Origin: DAONFI01 sp035403485
GTDB taxonomy: Bacteria; Planctomycetota; Phycisphaerae; SM23-33
NCBI GenBank assembly: GCA_964536835.1
Contig: CAZIAZ010000039.1
Coordinates: 1 to 28,377, forward strand
Length of the DNA stretch: 28,377 bases
Direction of reading: 5' to 3'
The notes under the pieces are model-generated. The model worked only from the letters and a program-made list of their open reading frames with translations. It ran no database searches and was not told the DNA's origin. Positions 17,888-25,176 of this stretch are shown here, one piece after another; within the stretch, counting starts at the first letter, position 1; every line of letters starts with the position of its first letter. The position numbers and the translations under genes were made by a program.

Positions 17888-17948
17888 CGGCTGCCTTCCG
17901 TCAGAAAAAATTTATCGTAGAGAGCAATGTTTTCCACGGAACATTTTT
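17884..17948 (+). terminator. Two hairpins after uvrA
   Basis: CTGACGG (17884-17890) and CCGTCAG (17898-17904) form a 7-bp stem overlapping the stop codon but followed by A, not T. A second stem, AATGTT (17926-17931) with AACATT (17940-17945), runs into a short T tract (17944-17948). The second is the more likely terminator, though its stem is weak. Confidence 0.4.
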
Positions 17949-18027
17949 GATTAAAGAATTTTTTTGGTAAACTGTTCTGTAAAGCAGTTCTCAAAAAATT
18001 TTTACGGCATCATATAGAATTATCCTG

Positions 18028-18768
18028 ATGGTGAAAAACAGAAAAAAAATAGCCCTGATAGCCTGCCAGGCTCTTAAGCCGGAACTTGAATCCATGCTTC
18101 AGGATATGCCGCACATAGTGCACTGCGAATTTTTCGAACTCGGCCTTCATGACCAGCCTTCGAATCTCCGGCAGACACTGCAAAACGCCCTCGACCTCGC
18201 AGAAGCCATCCCGTCCGTCGAAGCCGTCGTTTTCGCCTACGGCCTTTGCAGCCGCAGCATAGAAGGCGTGACCGCCAGACGCTGCGAAATGGTTTTTCCC
18301 CGCGTCCACGACTGCCGGGCCATAATCCTGGGCAGCAGAAAACTATACGACGCATACATCGCCGAAAAACCCACAAGCTACTGGTACAGCCCTGGCTGGC
18401 TGCTCGACCGGCCGCGCGCACCGTCTGCTGAAAAACTCAGCCGCCTGAAACGCGAATACGTCGAAAAATACGGCGAAGACAACGCGGAATACCTGATGGA
18501 GATGGAACAGGACTGGATTACGAAATATAATACCGCACTTTACGTCGACACCGGCGTCGGCGACGCGGACGAGTTGAAATCATTCACCAGAGACTGCGCA
18601 GCCAGCCTCGGTTGGGCATACGAAGAATTACAAGGCTCGCGAAACTATCTCCGTTCACTTGTCGAATGCGACTGGAATGACGAGGATTTCGTAATCGTTC
18701 CGCCAGGCAGTACGGTGGCCATGACCGACGACGGCCGGGTTATGGAAGTTGTGCGGAAAAAGGACTGA
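18028..18768 (+). CDS. DUF1638 family protein
   Basis: A 246-aa soluble protein. It shows the pattern of the DUF1638 family: a start of IALIACQALKPEL, then VVFAYGLCSRSIEGV, FPRVHDCRAIILGSRKLYDAY and TSYWYSPGW, with conserved Cys and His residues that could bind a metal or cofactor. The biochemical role is not established. In other genomes, from memory, DUF1638 genes sit beside corrinoid proteins, MttB-type methyltransferases and corrinoid activators. Here the next gene, 2 nt downstream, is exactly such an activator, so the two form an operon. No clear ribosome site precedes the start. No methyltransferase or corrinoid protein is in the window. Confidence 0.8.
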   Translation: MVKNRKKIALIACQALKPELESMLQDMPHIVHCEFFELGLHDQPSNLRQTLQNALDLAEAIPSVEAVVFAYGLCSRSIEGVTARRCEMVFPRVHDCRAIILGSRKLYDAYIAEKPTSYWYSPGWLLDRPRAPSAEKLSRLKREYVEKYGEDNAEYLMEMEQDWITKYNTALYVDTGVGDADELKSFTRDCAASLGWAYEELQGSRNYLRSLVECDWNDEDFVIVPPGSTVAMTDDGRVMEVVRKKD

Positions 18769-18770
18769 TC

Positions 18771-20378
18771 ATGCCTCAAGTAACTTTCGTCAATCAGAAT
18801 CTGACAGTTGAGATTCCCGCGGGCAGCAATCTGCTGGACGCAGCCCGTAGGGCGGAGCTTTACGTTCCGGCTCCGTGCGGCGGCAACGGCACATGCGGGA
18901 AATGCCGCATGCGCATATCGTCGAACCCCACGCCCGTCACGCCAGCCGACTCTGCCGCCTTCACCGAACGGGAACTCGCCGACGGATGGCGGTTAGCCTG
19001 CCGGGCTGTCCTCCTCAATCAGAACGTAACCGTGGAATACACCGACGGCCATATGGGTGAAGTCATTTTGACCGAAGCAGCCGGCATGGTGAGGTGTACA
19101 TCCCGCGACGCTGCGCCGGCTGGCCGGCTGGGCCTGGCGGTAGACCTCGGCACAACCACCATCGCGGCAACGCTGTTCGACCTCGCCGGCGGCAACGCGC
19201 TGGGCCGCGCAGCCTGCGGCAATCCGCAGGCTATCTTCGGCGCAGACGTCATCGCGAGAATAGATTACGCATCGAAATCAACGGCAAACCTCCGACATCT
19301 GCAGCGCCGCGCCGTCGGTGCAATTTCCGCGCTTGCCGACAAACTCCTTGCCGCCAATAATCTTCCTAAAAAAAATCTTGCGACCGTACTCGTAGGCGGC
19401 AATACGACAATGCAACACATGCTGCTCGGCGTAGATCCATCGGGCATAGCCGTCGCACCGTTCACGCCGGCATTCACCAATCCCCGTGAAGAATCCGCCG
19501 CAAACGTCGGTCTGAAAATAGCAGCCGACGGAAAACTTCGCGTAATGCCGGCAATCAGCGGTTACGTCGGCGGCGATATCGTCGGCGACATGCTTGCCGT
19601 CGGCTGGGCCTGCCCGGATTGCGACAGAAAAGACACGGAACTGCTCATCGACATCGGCACTAACGGCGAAATCGTCATGCGAGCCGGCGATGAAATAATC
19701 GCCTGTTCGACAGCCGCAGGCCCGGCATTCGAAGGCGCCAAAATCACCTGCGGCACGCGAGCTATTCCAGGCGCGATAAATTCGGTCGACGTAGTCGGCG
19801 ACGACATAGCCGTAGAAACCATCGACGGCAAAAAACCGCTCGGCATCTGCGGCACCGGCTTGCTGGACATCGTAGCCGTGCTGCTGGAGCTGGGCGTAAT
19901 AGACGCCGGCGGCAGAATGGCCGTATCGGCAGAAAATCTGCCGTCTGGGGTAGCCAAGCGATTGATTCCGCATGCAGACGGCGGCTCGGCGGTAGTGCTG
20001 GCTGACGACGTGATACTCACGGCACGCGACGTGCGGGAATTCCAGCTCGCAAAGGCAGCCATAGCGGCCGGCGTAAAGGTGCTGCTCGACCTCAAAGGCC
20101 GTACGCCGGCTAACGTTGACGCCGTATTGCTCGCCGGCGCAATGGGAAGTTTTCTGCGTCCGCAAAACGCCATCCGCACCGGCCTTCTGCCGTACGGATT
20201 CAAACCCGCACAGATAAAAGCCGTCGGCAATACCGCACTCGAAGGCGCAGGCCTCTGCCTCCTGAGCGGCGAATACAGACGCTCCGCTGAAATAATCTCA
20301 AAATCATGTCAATACGTTGAATTATCTGGCAGACTCGATTTCCAGACGGCTTACATGGAAACGATGCTCTTTGAGTGA
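18771..20378 (+). CDS. RACo-like corrinoid-protein activator (2Fe-2S ferredoxin plus ASKHA ATPase domain)
   Basis: Members of this family use ATP to drive reduction of inactive Co(II) corrinoid back to Co(I) in methyltransferase systems. The protein is 535 aa. The N-terminus is a plant-type 2Fe-2S ferredoxin domain with Cys 36, 42, 45 and 77 (PCGGNGTCGKC...LACRA). From about residue 118 the ASKHA-type domain begins: LAVDLGTTTIAATLFDL, VGGNTTMQHMLLG, LLIDIGTNGEIV, CSTAAGPAFEGA, GICGTGLLDIVA and LLAGAMGSFL. AAGGA lies 6 nt before the ATG inside the end of the DUF1638 gene, so translation is probably coupled. The methyl-transfer partner is not in this window. The protein is bounded by a hairpin (20381-20406) and a convergent AraC-type regulator. 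Confidence 0.9.
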   Translation: MPQVTFVNQNLTVEIPAGSNLLDAARRAELYVPAPCGGNGTCGKCRMRISSNPTPVTPADSAAFTERELADGWRLACRAVLLNQNVTVEYTDGHMGEVILTEAAGMVRCTSRDAAPAGRLGLAVDLGTTTIAATLFDLAGGNALGRAACGNPQAIFGADVIARIDYASKSTANLRHLQRRAVGAISALADKLLAANNLPKKNLATVLVGGNTTMQHMLLGVDPSGIAVAPFTPAFTNPREESAANVGLKIAADGKLRVMPAISGYVGGDIVGDMLAVGWACPDCDRKDTELLIDIGTNGEIVMRAGDEIIACSTAAGPAFEGAKITCGTRAIPGAINSVDVVGDDIAVETIDGKKPLGICGTGLLDIVAVLLELGVIDAGGRMAVSAENLPSGVAKRLIPHADGGSAVVLADDVILTARDVREFQLAKAAIAAGVKVLLDLKGRTPANVDAVLLAGAMGSFLRPQNAIRTGLLPYGFKPAQIKAVGNTALEGAGLCLLSGEYRRSAEIISKSCQYVELSGRLDFQTAYMETMLFE

Positions 20379-20380
20379 TT

Positions 20381-20434
20381 AGAGCATGTTAAATTTGAAA
20401 TGCTCTGGAACGTTTTTTAAAAAACAGCAACGTT
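20381..20434. terminator. Hairpins between the convergent RACo-like and AraC genes
   Basis: AGAGCAT (20381-20387) and ATGCTCT (20400-20406) form a perfect 7-bp stem. A second inverted repeat, AACGTT...AACGTT (20410-20415 and 20429-20434), encloses a T6A6 run. Both strands carry T-runs in the right place, so this could end transcription in both directions. The AGAGCA tip recalls the 8273 and 11571 elements. Confidence 0.55.
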
Positions 20435-21612
20435 CAAGGCCGGGGTTCGTCGTGAAGCCGGAATTTCGTACGATACTGGCCGGGGGTGAGTTTCATTATT
20501 TTGCGAAACACCCGCGTAAAGTAGCTCTGGTCGGAAAATCCGGTATCCAGGGCTATCTGCATAAGCCCCCTGTCGGTCTTTCGCAAAAGCTCCGCAGCCC
20601 TGTCCAGCCGTACCTGATTCAGGAAATCAGTAAACGACAGCCCCGTTTTTTCCTTGAGCAGCCGGGCAAAGTGCGACTCCGACATGCCGGCTTCATCCGC
20701 AGCCTGACCCCGCGTTATGTCTTCGCCGTAATGTTCCTCCATATAATTCATGCCGCGTTCAATATCGTCGGCAACATGCTTTTGCGAGAGGTGGGCGGAG
20801 ATTGAATCCATAATTCTGTCGAGCATCTGCACCAGCCAGCCGGAAAGATGTTCTTCGTCATCTATGCCGGCTAATTCGACCAGCGCGGAATAATTGTTGC
20901 CAAGCAGTTCCATGGTTGCACCGCCGGAAGCGATGGCGGCGCGGCACATGGTGACGACGAGTTCCATGAGCAGGCTTTTTATCACGTCCAACCGGTCGCC
21001 GCCAAGGCCATATATCTCCGTCAGCGTCATGTTGATTATCTCAACAGCCTGGCCGCGATTGCCGCGTTTAATCGCCGAAACCAGAGCAGGCTCGCTTTGG
21101 AGATATCTTTCCAGAACATCGCGGGCAGCCTGCGATTTCATGTCGTGAATCGCCTCGGCCCGCTTCTGCTCGCGAAGATGAATCTGCCGATGAACGGCGA
21201 GAAACTGATCGTTGGTGATGTTTTCTCGCACGGCAAGGCTGAATAAATCACGGCAGGCACTGGTAAGGTCGAAAAGAAACCGGCTGTCCTCATCAAAAAC
21301 GTCGTCCTCTTTCGCGCAAGCGACAATCCCGCCGGTCATTCTGGAATTATACATAAGCGGTACGGCCCAGATGATGTAACCGGCCGGCTGGTCATAAAGA
21401 ATCGGCTCGCCCCAACGGAAAGATTCCATTATCGCGTGAACGCGTATCTGCCGCCAGACGTCATCAGTTCTGCCCGGCAGGCTGTCGTCAGCCATGCACA
21501 CATTCCCGCAAATATCCACAGCGCACAAAAAAACAGGATATTTTTCGCAATACTCGGCAAGTATGCTGTCGAATGTCCGTCGACTTATTCCTATATCGTC
21601 GCTCTTTTTCAT
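20434..21612 (-). CDS. AraC-family transcription regulator
   Basis: A 392-aa DNA-binding regulator. The last 100 residues are an AraC-type double helix-turn-helix: ITRGQAADEAGMSESHFARLLKEKTGLSFTDFLNQVRLDRAAELL, then MQIALDTGFSDQSYFTRVFRKIMKLTPGQYR, the family signature. The N-terminal part (about 1-140) has a sensor-like layout with Cys residues in FLCAVDICGNVCMADD and AVPLMYNSRMTGGIVAC, which may be a PocR- or GAF-type ligand domain. The middle is helical. It is convergent with the DUF1638/RACo-like pair and a plausible regulator of it, but this is inferred from position only. The ribosome site is weak. Confidence 0.9.
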   Translation of the reverse strand: MKKSDDIGISRRTFDSILAEYCEKYPVFLCAVDICGNVCMADDSLPGRTDDVWRQIRVHAIMESFRWGEPILYDQPAGYIIWAVPLMYNSRMTGGIVACAKEDDVFDEDSRFLFDLTSACRDLFSLAVRENITNDQFLAVHRQIHLREQKRAEAIHDMKSQAARDVLERYLQSEPALVSAIKRGNRGQAVEIINMTLTEIYGLGGDRLDVIKSLLMELVVTMCRAAIASGGATMELLGNNYSALVELAGIDDEEHLSGWLVQMLDRIMDSISAHLSQKHVADDIERGMNYMEEHYGEDITRGQAADEAGMSESHFARLLKEKTGLSFTDFLNQVRLDRAAELLRKTDRGLMQIALDTGFSDQSYFTRVFRKIMKLTPGQYRTKFRLHDEPRP

Positions 21613-21778
21613 TACTCAAGATGATAACAGAAGATTAAGACGATGGCTATAAAAGATTCATACGATGTGCCGTTCTGCCCCACCACTCCAAAACATCTGC
21701 CATTGAACGGAATACATCAAACTTAAAAAAAGTGCCTGCCGGCAAATAAAGAATATCACAGTCGAAAAAAAACATGCA

Positions 21779-22087
21779 CTAAAAATTTTTGTCGCGTTTT
21801 TCGAGAAGTTCCAGCGCATCGGCCAACAGCTTGGCAAGCTCCACTTCCGTCATTTCATTCAGGACTATTTCCAGCCTGTCCCTGACGACATCGCCGGAAT
21901 TTGTCAACTCGTTCTCTCTGATTCCCAAAACATCAGCCAATTTTTTAACGCGAGCCGGCCTCGGTAAACGGCCCTGGTTTTCATAACGCGAAATATCGTT
22001 AGCACTGCATCCCACCAACTCAGCAAGTTTCGCCATGCTGATTTCACGTTTAACTCGCCAACGCCTCAGAATTTTTCCGTTGAACAT
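21779..22087 (-). CDS. XRE-family (Cro/C1-type) DNA-binding protein
   Basis: A 102-aa protein with an N-terminal helix-turn-helix: ILRRWRVKREISMAKLAELVGCSANDISRYENQGRLPRPARVKKLADVLGI (about residues 6-56), followed by a leucine- and glutamate-rich helical tail that may mediate dimerisation. The start has GGAGAAAGA directly upstream. Upstream on the same strand is a 5-codon frame with its own AAGGAGG site (22120-22103). The gene is divergent from a promoter overlapped by a palindrome (22276-22293), which would suit a repressor of this kind. Downstream, TGCC-GGCA-GGCA followed by seven T on minus (about 21744-21725) may end transcription. Confidence 0.85.
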   Translation of the reverse strand: MFNGKILRRWRVKREISMAKLAELVGCSANDISRYENQGRLPRPARVKKLADVLGIRENELTNSGDVVRDRLEIVLNEMTEVELAKLLADALELLEKRDKNF

Positions 22088-22102
22088 TCTTTCTCCATGC
22101 TT

Positions 22103-22120
22103 TTAACATGAAACACACAT
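22103..22120 (-). promoter_or_regulatory. Five-codon upstream frame (MCVSC) with a strong ribosome site
   Basis: On minus, AAGGAGG stands 5 nt before ATG 22120. The frame runs five codons to TAA (22105-22103) and ends 15 nt before the XRE start codon. The strongest ribosome site in the area therefore serves a mini-frame, not the regulator. It could tune translation or be chance. Confidence 0.35.
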
Positions 22121-22256
22121 ACCAGCCTCCTTGTTTCGTTTTAAACTAATGAATACTATAAATGAAACTGAAAAAACTTTCTCACATAACATTCTGCAAA
22201 TAAATATTTTATACTTCTATATACCTCATAACTCCATAAAAAGCCTATATATAATC

Positions 22257-22293
22257 TTGAAATGGTTTGTAAAAAGTGTATAAAATAATACAC
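22257..22293 (+). promoter_or_regulatory. Promoter overlapped by the palindrome GTGTAT-AAAATA-ATACAC
   Basis: TTGAAA (22257-22262) and TATAAA (22279-22284) are separated by 16 nt. A perfect 6+6 bp palindrome (22276-22293) covers the -10 element, the usual place for a repressor site. The XRE gene is divergent and about 190 nt away. Transcription to the right would reach the 52-aa frame at 22319. Confidence 0.5.
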
Positions 22294-22318
22294 GTTATAA
22301 GTTCCGATAAAGGGTTTC

Positions 22319-22477
22319 GTGTCCGATGATATAATTATCAATGCCTTTATAATGACTGAGATACGTCAAAAAGGCATGCGGAAACTTCCGCGAGCAGGTG
22401 TAGGCCGTGGTCAATCAATAAATGTGGAAAAAATGATTTCAAAGGAGGAATTTCCTCTTAAAAAAGCTCATACATGA
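22319..22477 (+). CDS. Possible small protein (52 aa), unknown
   Basis: A frame with GTG start at 22319 has AAAGGG 4 nt upstream and lies about 30 nt downstream of the palindrome-covered promoter. It runs to TGA at 22475-22477. The product starts MSDDIIINAF, is basic in the middle (RQKGMRKLPRAG) and lysine-rich at the end. I do not recognise it. The next gene in this direction encodes a STAS protein. Support is positional only; it could be a chance frame or a remnant of a longer gene. Confidence 0.35.
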   Translation: MSDDIIINAFIMTEIRQKGMRKLPRAGVGRGQSINVEKMISKEEFPLKKAHT

Positions 22478-22760
22478 TAACGATTTTGATGTCTGAGCCT
22501 TGTCGTTTGATTTGAAATAAATGAACCTGACTCTGCCCGACTTGAATGTAACGATTTTATATCATTCCCGAAACCATTAGTGTCCACCGCGATTTCGTCA
22601 CAACTCGGTATATTTTATAACAAAAGGGAATAAGCTGAAAATCAAGGGTAAAAGAACACCAATGACAGAGTCGAGCCTGTAATATCATTACTCGTCCAGT
22701 TTCAGTCAGGTTGTACTTTTTATAATTTGATTGCAGTTTGATAATTATGAAGAGAGTAAT
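22478..22760. other. Intergenic region before the STAS gene
   Basis: No gene is supported in this stretch. TATAAT at 22721-22726 could be the -10 of a promoter for the STAS gene, without a good -35. A long frame on minus covering this stretch and the STAS gene has no recognisable features. Confidence 0.4.
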
Positions 22761-23156
22761 ATGAATAACGACATTCCAGTGAATGCTTGCAATATATTCA
22801 TAGACACTGAAATGATTGATAAATGTCATGTGATAACATGCCGTGAAAAATCGTTCACTATCCGTAACGCTCCCAGAATTTTTAATATCATCTACAGCAA
22901 ACTCATTCCGAACATCGATATCGTATTGGTTTTGACGTCCGTGGAAATAGTAGATTCTTCCGCATGCGGATGCATTCTTCATCTTCACCGGCTGCTCAAA
23001 GCCGGCGGTTGCAGGCTGGCAGTAGTATGTAAGGGTAATGTACGTAATACCTTGATGCGCCTGCATTTTCAGCGGCTCATGCACCTGTTTCCGCAAACCA
23101 GCGATGCCGTCAAGGCAATCAGGAAATCCAGAGCTGCGGCATCAGAAATAAAGTAA
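22761..23156 (+). CDS. STAS-domain protein (anti-sigma-factor-antagonist-like)
   Basis: A 131-aa single-domain cytoplasmic protein. The core reads IDIVLVLTSVEIVDSSACGCILHLHRLLKAGGCRLAVV...LFPQTSDAVKAI. This matches the STAS fold with DSS at the position of the phosphorylated serine in SpoIIAA/RsbV-type proteins (established for the family). Such proteins switch partners with a kinase/anti-sigma factor; no kinase or sigma factor is in the window. The start is ATG 22761, with GAGAG just upstream; a TTG 30 nt earlier is in frame but less likely. The N-terminal 30 residues are not typical. The next gene is a membrane polysaccharide synthase with its own promoter, so a link is possible but not shown. 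Confidence 0.82.
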   Translation: MNNDIPVNACNIFIDTEMIDKCHVITCREKSFTIRNAPRIFNIIYSKLIPNIDIVLVLTSVEIVDSSACGCILHLHRLLKAGGCRLAVVCKGNVRNTLMRLHFQRLMHLFPQTSDAVKAIRKSRAAASEIK

Positions 23157-23537
23157 CCCGAATTTTCTGAATCGTCGGAGCAGAAATTTCCCGTAACTAT
23201 CTGCAAATAAGTTTTATTTGACTTTTCATAATTAGTGGTATAATACTCTGCTTGGCTGGAATAGTACTGCCAATCCTGCAACGCTGGGATTTAGCAAGGG
23301 TCATTGCCATAAATTGTTTATTGTAAGCCCTGAAGTACATTCGTATCTTACTATATTTGAAAGGAATAGTAGTGCCGCACCAACACTGCAACTTGTAACA
23401 GTGTTCGCTTCCTCCCAGCTGGAGGCTACGTGCATACATGACCTTTCCACACCACTGCCATGAAGCAATCAATATTCAAAAAAAACACCAAGGTAAATGT
23501 TCCTTCGCGTTTCTCGTCCAAAAAGATGAGGAAGTCG
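23157..23537 (+). other. Long leader region of the GT2 synthase gene
   Basis: This holds a promoter (23218-23244), a direct repeat GGAATAGTAsTGCC...CTGCAAC at 23258-23282 and 23363-23392, a 7-bp hairpin AACACTG/CAGTGTT (23382-23405), and a CCTCC-CAGCT-GGAGG hairpin (23411-23425) that hides a ribosome-site-like GGAGG. I could not match it to a known riboswitch. Part of it (23460-23537) is an in-frame extension of the downstream gene. Confidence 0.5.
23218..23244 (+). promoter_or_regulatory. Promoter upstream of the GT2 synthase
   Basis: TTGACT (23218-23223) and a perfect TATAAT (23239-23244) are separated by 15 nt, slightly short of the 16-18 nt optimum. Transcription would start near 23251, giving a leader of over 200 nt. 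Confidence 0.6.
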
Positions 23538-24956
23538 ATGTTTCAGAACATGGAGAAGCTCAGAAATTCCGACCTGACGGACATGATTGCCAAGACTATC
23601 ACCACGACAGCCGTCATATGTTTTCTTTTCGTGGCTCTCTTCACGCTTGAAGACCTCACAAACTTCGTTCAGGTTCTCAAGGCCCAACGGTGGTCGTACA
23701 TGATGCTGTTACTGGGCCAGGCGTTGCTGACAATCAACATCGGCGCACTCATATGGCGCATAATCCTCGTCTGGTCATACAAGCCGGCTCGTGAATGCAC
23801 GGACGACGAACTGCCCATGTGTACCGTAATAGTGCCAGCCTACAACGAAGGCCACCAGGTTTACGATACCATCGTCAGCCTCGTAAAGAGCGATTACCCC
23901 CATGATAAACTGGAGATTATCGCCGTAAACGACGGTTCAAAAGACGACAGCTGGTACTGGATGCACAAGGCGGCCCAGGAATTCCCTGACATCGTCGACC
24001 CGATAAATTGCGTGATGAATCGCGGCAAACGTCAAGCCCTCAACGAAGGCTTCCTAAAAGCTCGCGGCAGTGTCATCGTGACAGTCGACAGCGACAGCGA
24101 AGTGGAAGTCCAGACGCTCCGTCGCATGGTCAGCCCAATGGTACTCGACAGAAAGGTCGGAGGCGTAGCCGGCAATGTTCGCGTGCTCAACCGCCGCGAC
24201 GGCATTCTCCCAAGAATGCTGGACGTGAGTTTCACGTACAGCTTTGATTTCATCCGTGCCAGCCAGAGTTACGTCAACAGCGTGTTATGCACGCCTGGCG
24301 CGCTTTCAGCCTACCGTGCCGACATAGTGAATTCCGTTCGCGAGGAATGGCTGAAACAGACGTTCTGCGGCCGGCCGGCTAACATCGGCGAAGATAGGGC
24401 CATGACCAATCTTATCCTTCGCAATGGCTACCACGTGCATTTTCAGCAGGACGCCATTGTATATACGAAAGTGCCGACCGATTACAAAACTCTCTGCAAG
24501 ATGTTTCTCCGTTGGGCTCGCAGCAATGTCAGGGAAACGCTTGTAATAAGCGGGTTCGCCTTTAAAAAATTCCGGCCGACGCCGGCTACCGGCACAAGAG
24601 TCAACCTGTTGCTGCAAATCATACAGATGACTCTTCCGATTTTGCTGCAAATCCAGACGGTATTTTGCCTGATAGCCGCTCCGTTCATATTCGGAACGCA
24701 TCTCATTTTCGGGGCTATGATTGCATCTTTAATCCCCATAGCTGTTTACACATGGCGACACCGTAACGGCAATGGCCTTTGGGCGATACCGTATTCGGTA
24801 TTCTGGGTATTCGGGTTGTCGTGGATAGCTCCATATGCCCTGTTTACAGCCCATAAGGGCGGCTGGCTGACCAGAGAACTGCCTGCAAATGCCGAACAGA
24901 AACAGCCTGCAATAATAAACGCTATTCACCCGTCACTTACAGAAGTCAACCTGTAA
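23538..24956 (+). CDS. Processive membrane glycosyltransferase, family GT2 (hyaluronan/chitin/cellulose-synthase-like)
   Basis: The product would polymerise an extracellular polysaccharide from a nucleotide sugar and pass it through the membrane. I chose ATG 23538 (472 aa) because GAGGA stands 5 nt upstream; ATG 23460 in the same frame (498 aa) has no ribosome site but is possible. Residues near the N-terminus include a membrane helix (AVICFLFVALF) and a second helix (MMLLLGQALLTINIGALIW). The GT-A core follows: CTVIVPAYNEGHQVYDTI, EIIAVNDGSKDDS, NRGKRQALNEGF, DSDSEVE (DxD), TPGALSAYR, GEDRAMTNLIL (base motif) and FLRWARSNVRE in place of QxxRW. About three hydrophobic segments follow. The exact polymer cannot be told. 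A long structured leader suggests regulation. Confidence 0.88.
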   Translation: MFQNMEKLRNSDLTDMIAKTITTTAVICFLFVALFTLEDLTNFVQVLKAQRWSYMMLLLGQALLTINIGALIWRIILVWSYKPARECTDDELPMCTVIVPAYNEGHQVYDTIVSLVKSDYPHDKLEIIAVNDGSKDDSWYWMHKAAQEFPDIVDPINCVMNRGKRQALNEGFLKARGSVIVTVDSDSEVEVQTLRRMVSPMVLDRKVGGVAGNVRVLNRRDGILPRMLDVSFTYSFDFIRASQSYVNSVLCTPGALSAYRADIVNSVREEWLKQTFCGRPANIGEDRAMTNLILRNGYHVHFQQDAIVYTKVPTDYKTLCKMFLRWARSNVRETLVISGFAFKKFRPTPATGTRVNLLLQIIQMTLPILLQIQTVFCLIAAPFIFGTHLIFGAMIASLIPIAVYTWRHRNGNGLWAIPYSVFWVFGLSWIAPYALFTAHKGGWLTRELPANAEQKQPAIINAIHPSLTEVNL

Positions 24957-25176
24957 CACTTCAAAACAGTACGGCAGCTATAAAAAATTACGGTACGGCT
25001 TTAGGAGTTTTAGCGCATTAAAATTGATTGCGATTTGTTGCGCCGACAAAACATCTTTGCACGCAAGTTTCAATTTTCAAGTATTGCTTGTATCCGTAAA
25101 AAAACTTGAAACCTGTTTCTTTGAATTTGCTTTTAACTTGTCATCCTGTTTTTTGAAACGTTTTCCGTTCAGATTC
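24957..25176. repeat. AT-rich intergenic repeats between the GT2 synthase and the exported coiled-coil gene
   Basis: No gene is seen. TTTTAGCGCATTAAAATTGA near 25009 resembles the left end of the 11571 palindrome. From about 25056 to 25165, variants of CAAGTTTCAA, ACTTGAAACCTG and TTAACTTG recur, like the degenerate family seen at 8354-8490 and 11480-11535. Confidence 0.4.

Noticed and set aside
21650..21725. Short frames on minus between the XRE and AraC genes (such as MADVLEWWG...)
   Set aside because: Two frames are open over the same few dozen bases, neither with a ribosome site; no evidence of a gene.
22557..23096. 179-codon frame on minus opposite the STAS gene
   Set aside because: The plus strand encodes a recognisable STAS core with DSS; the minus frame shows no family features.
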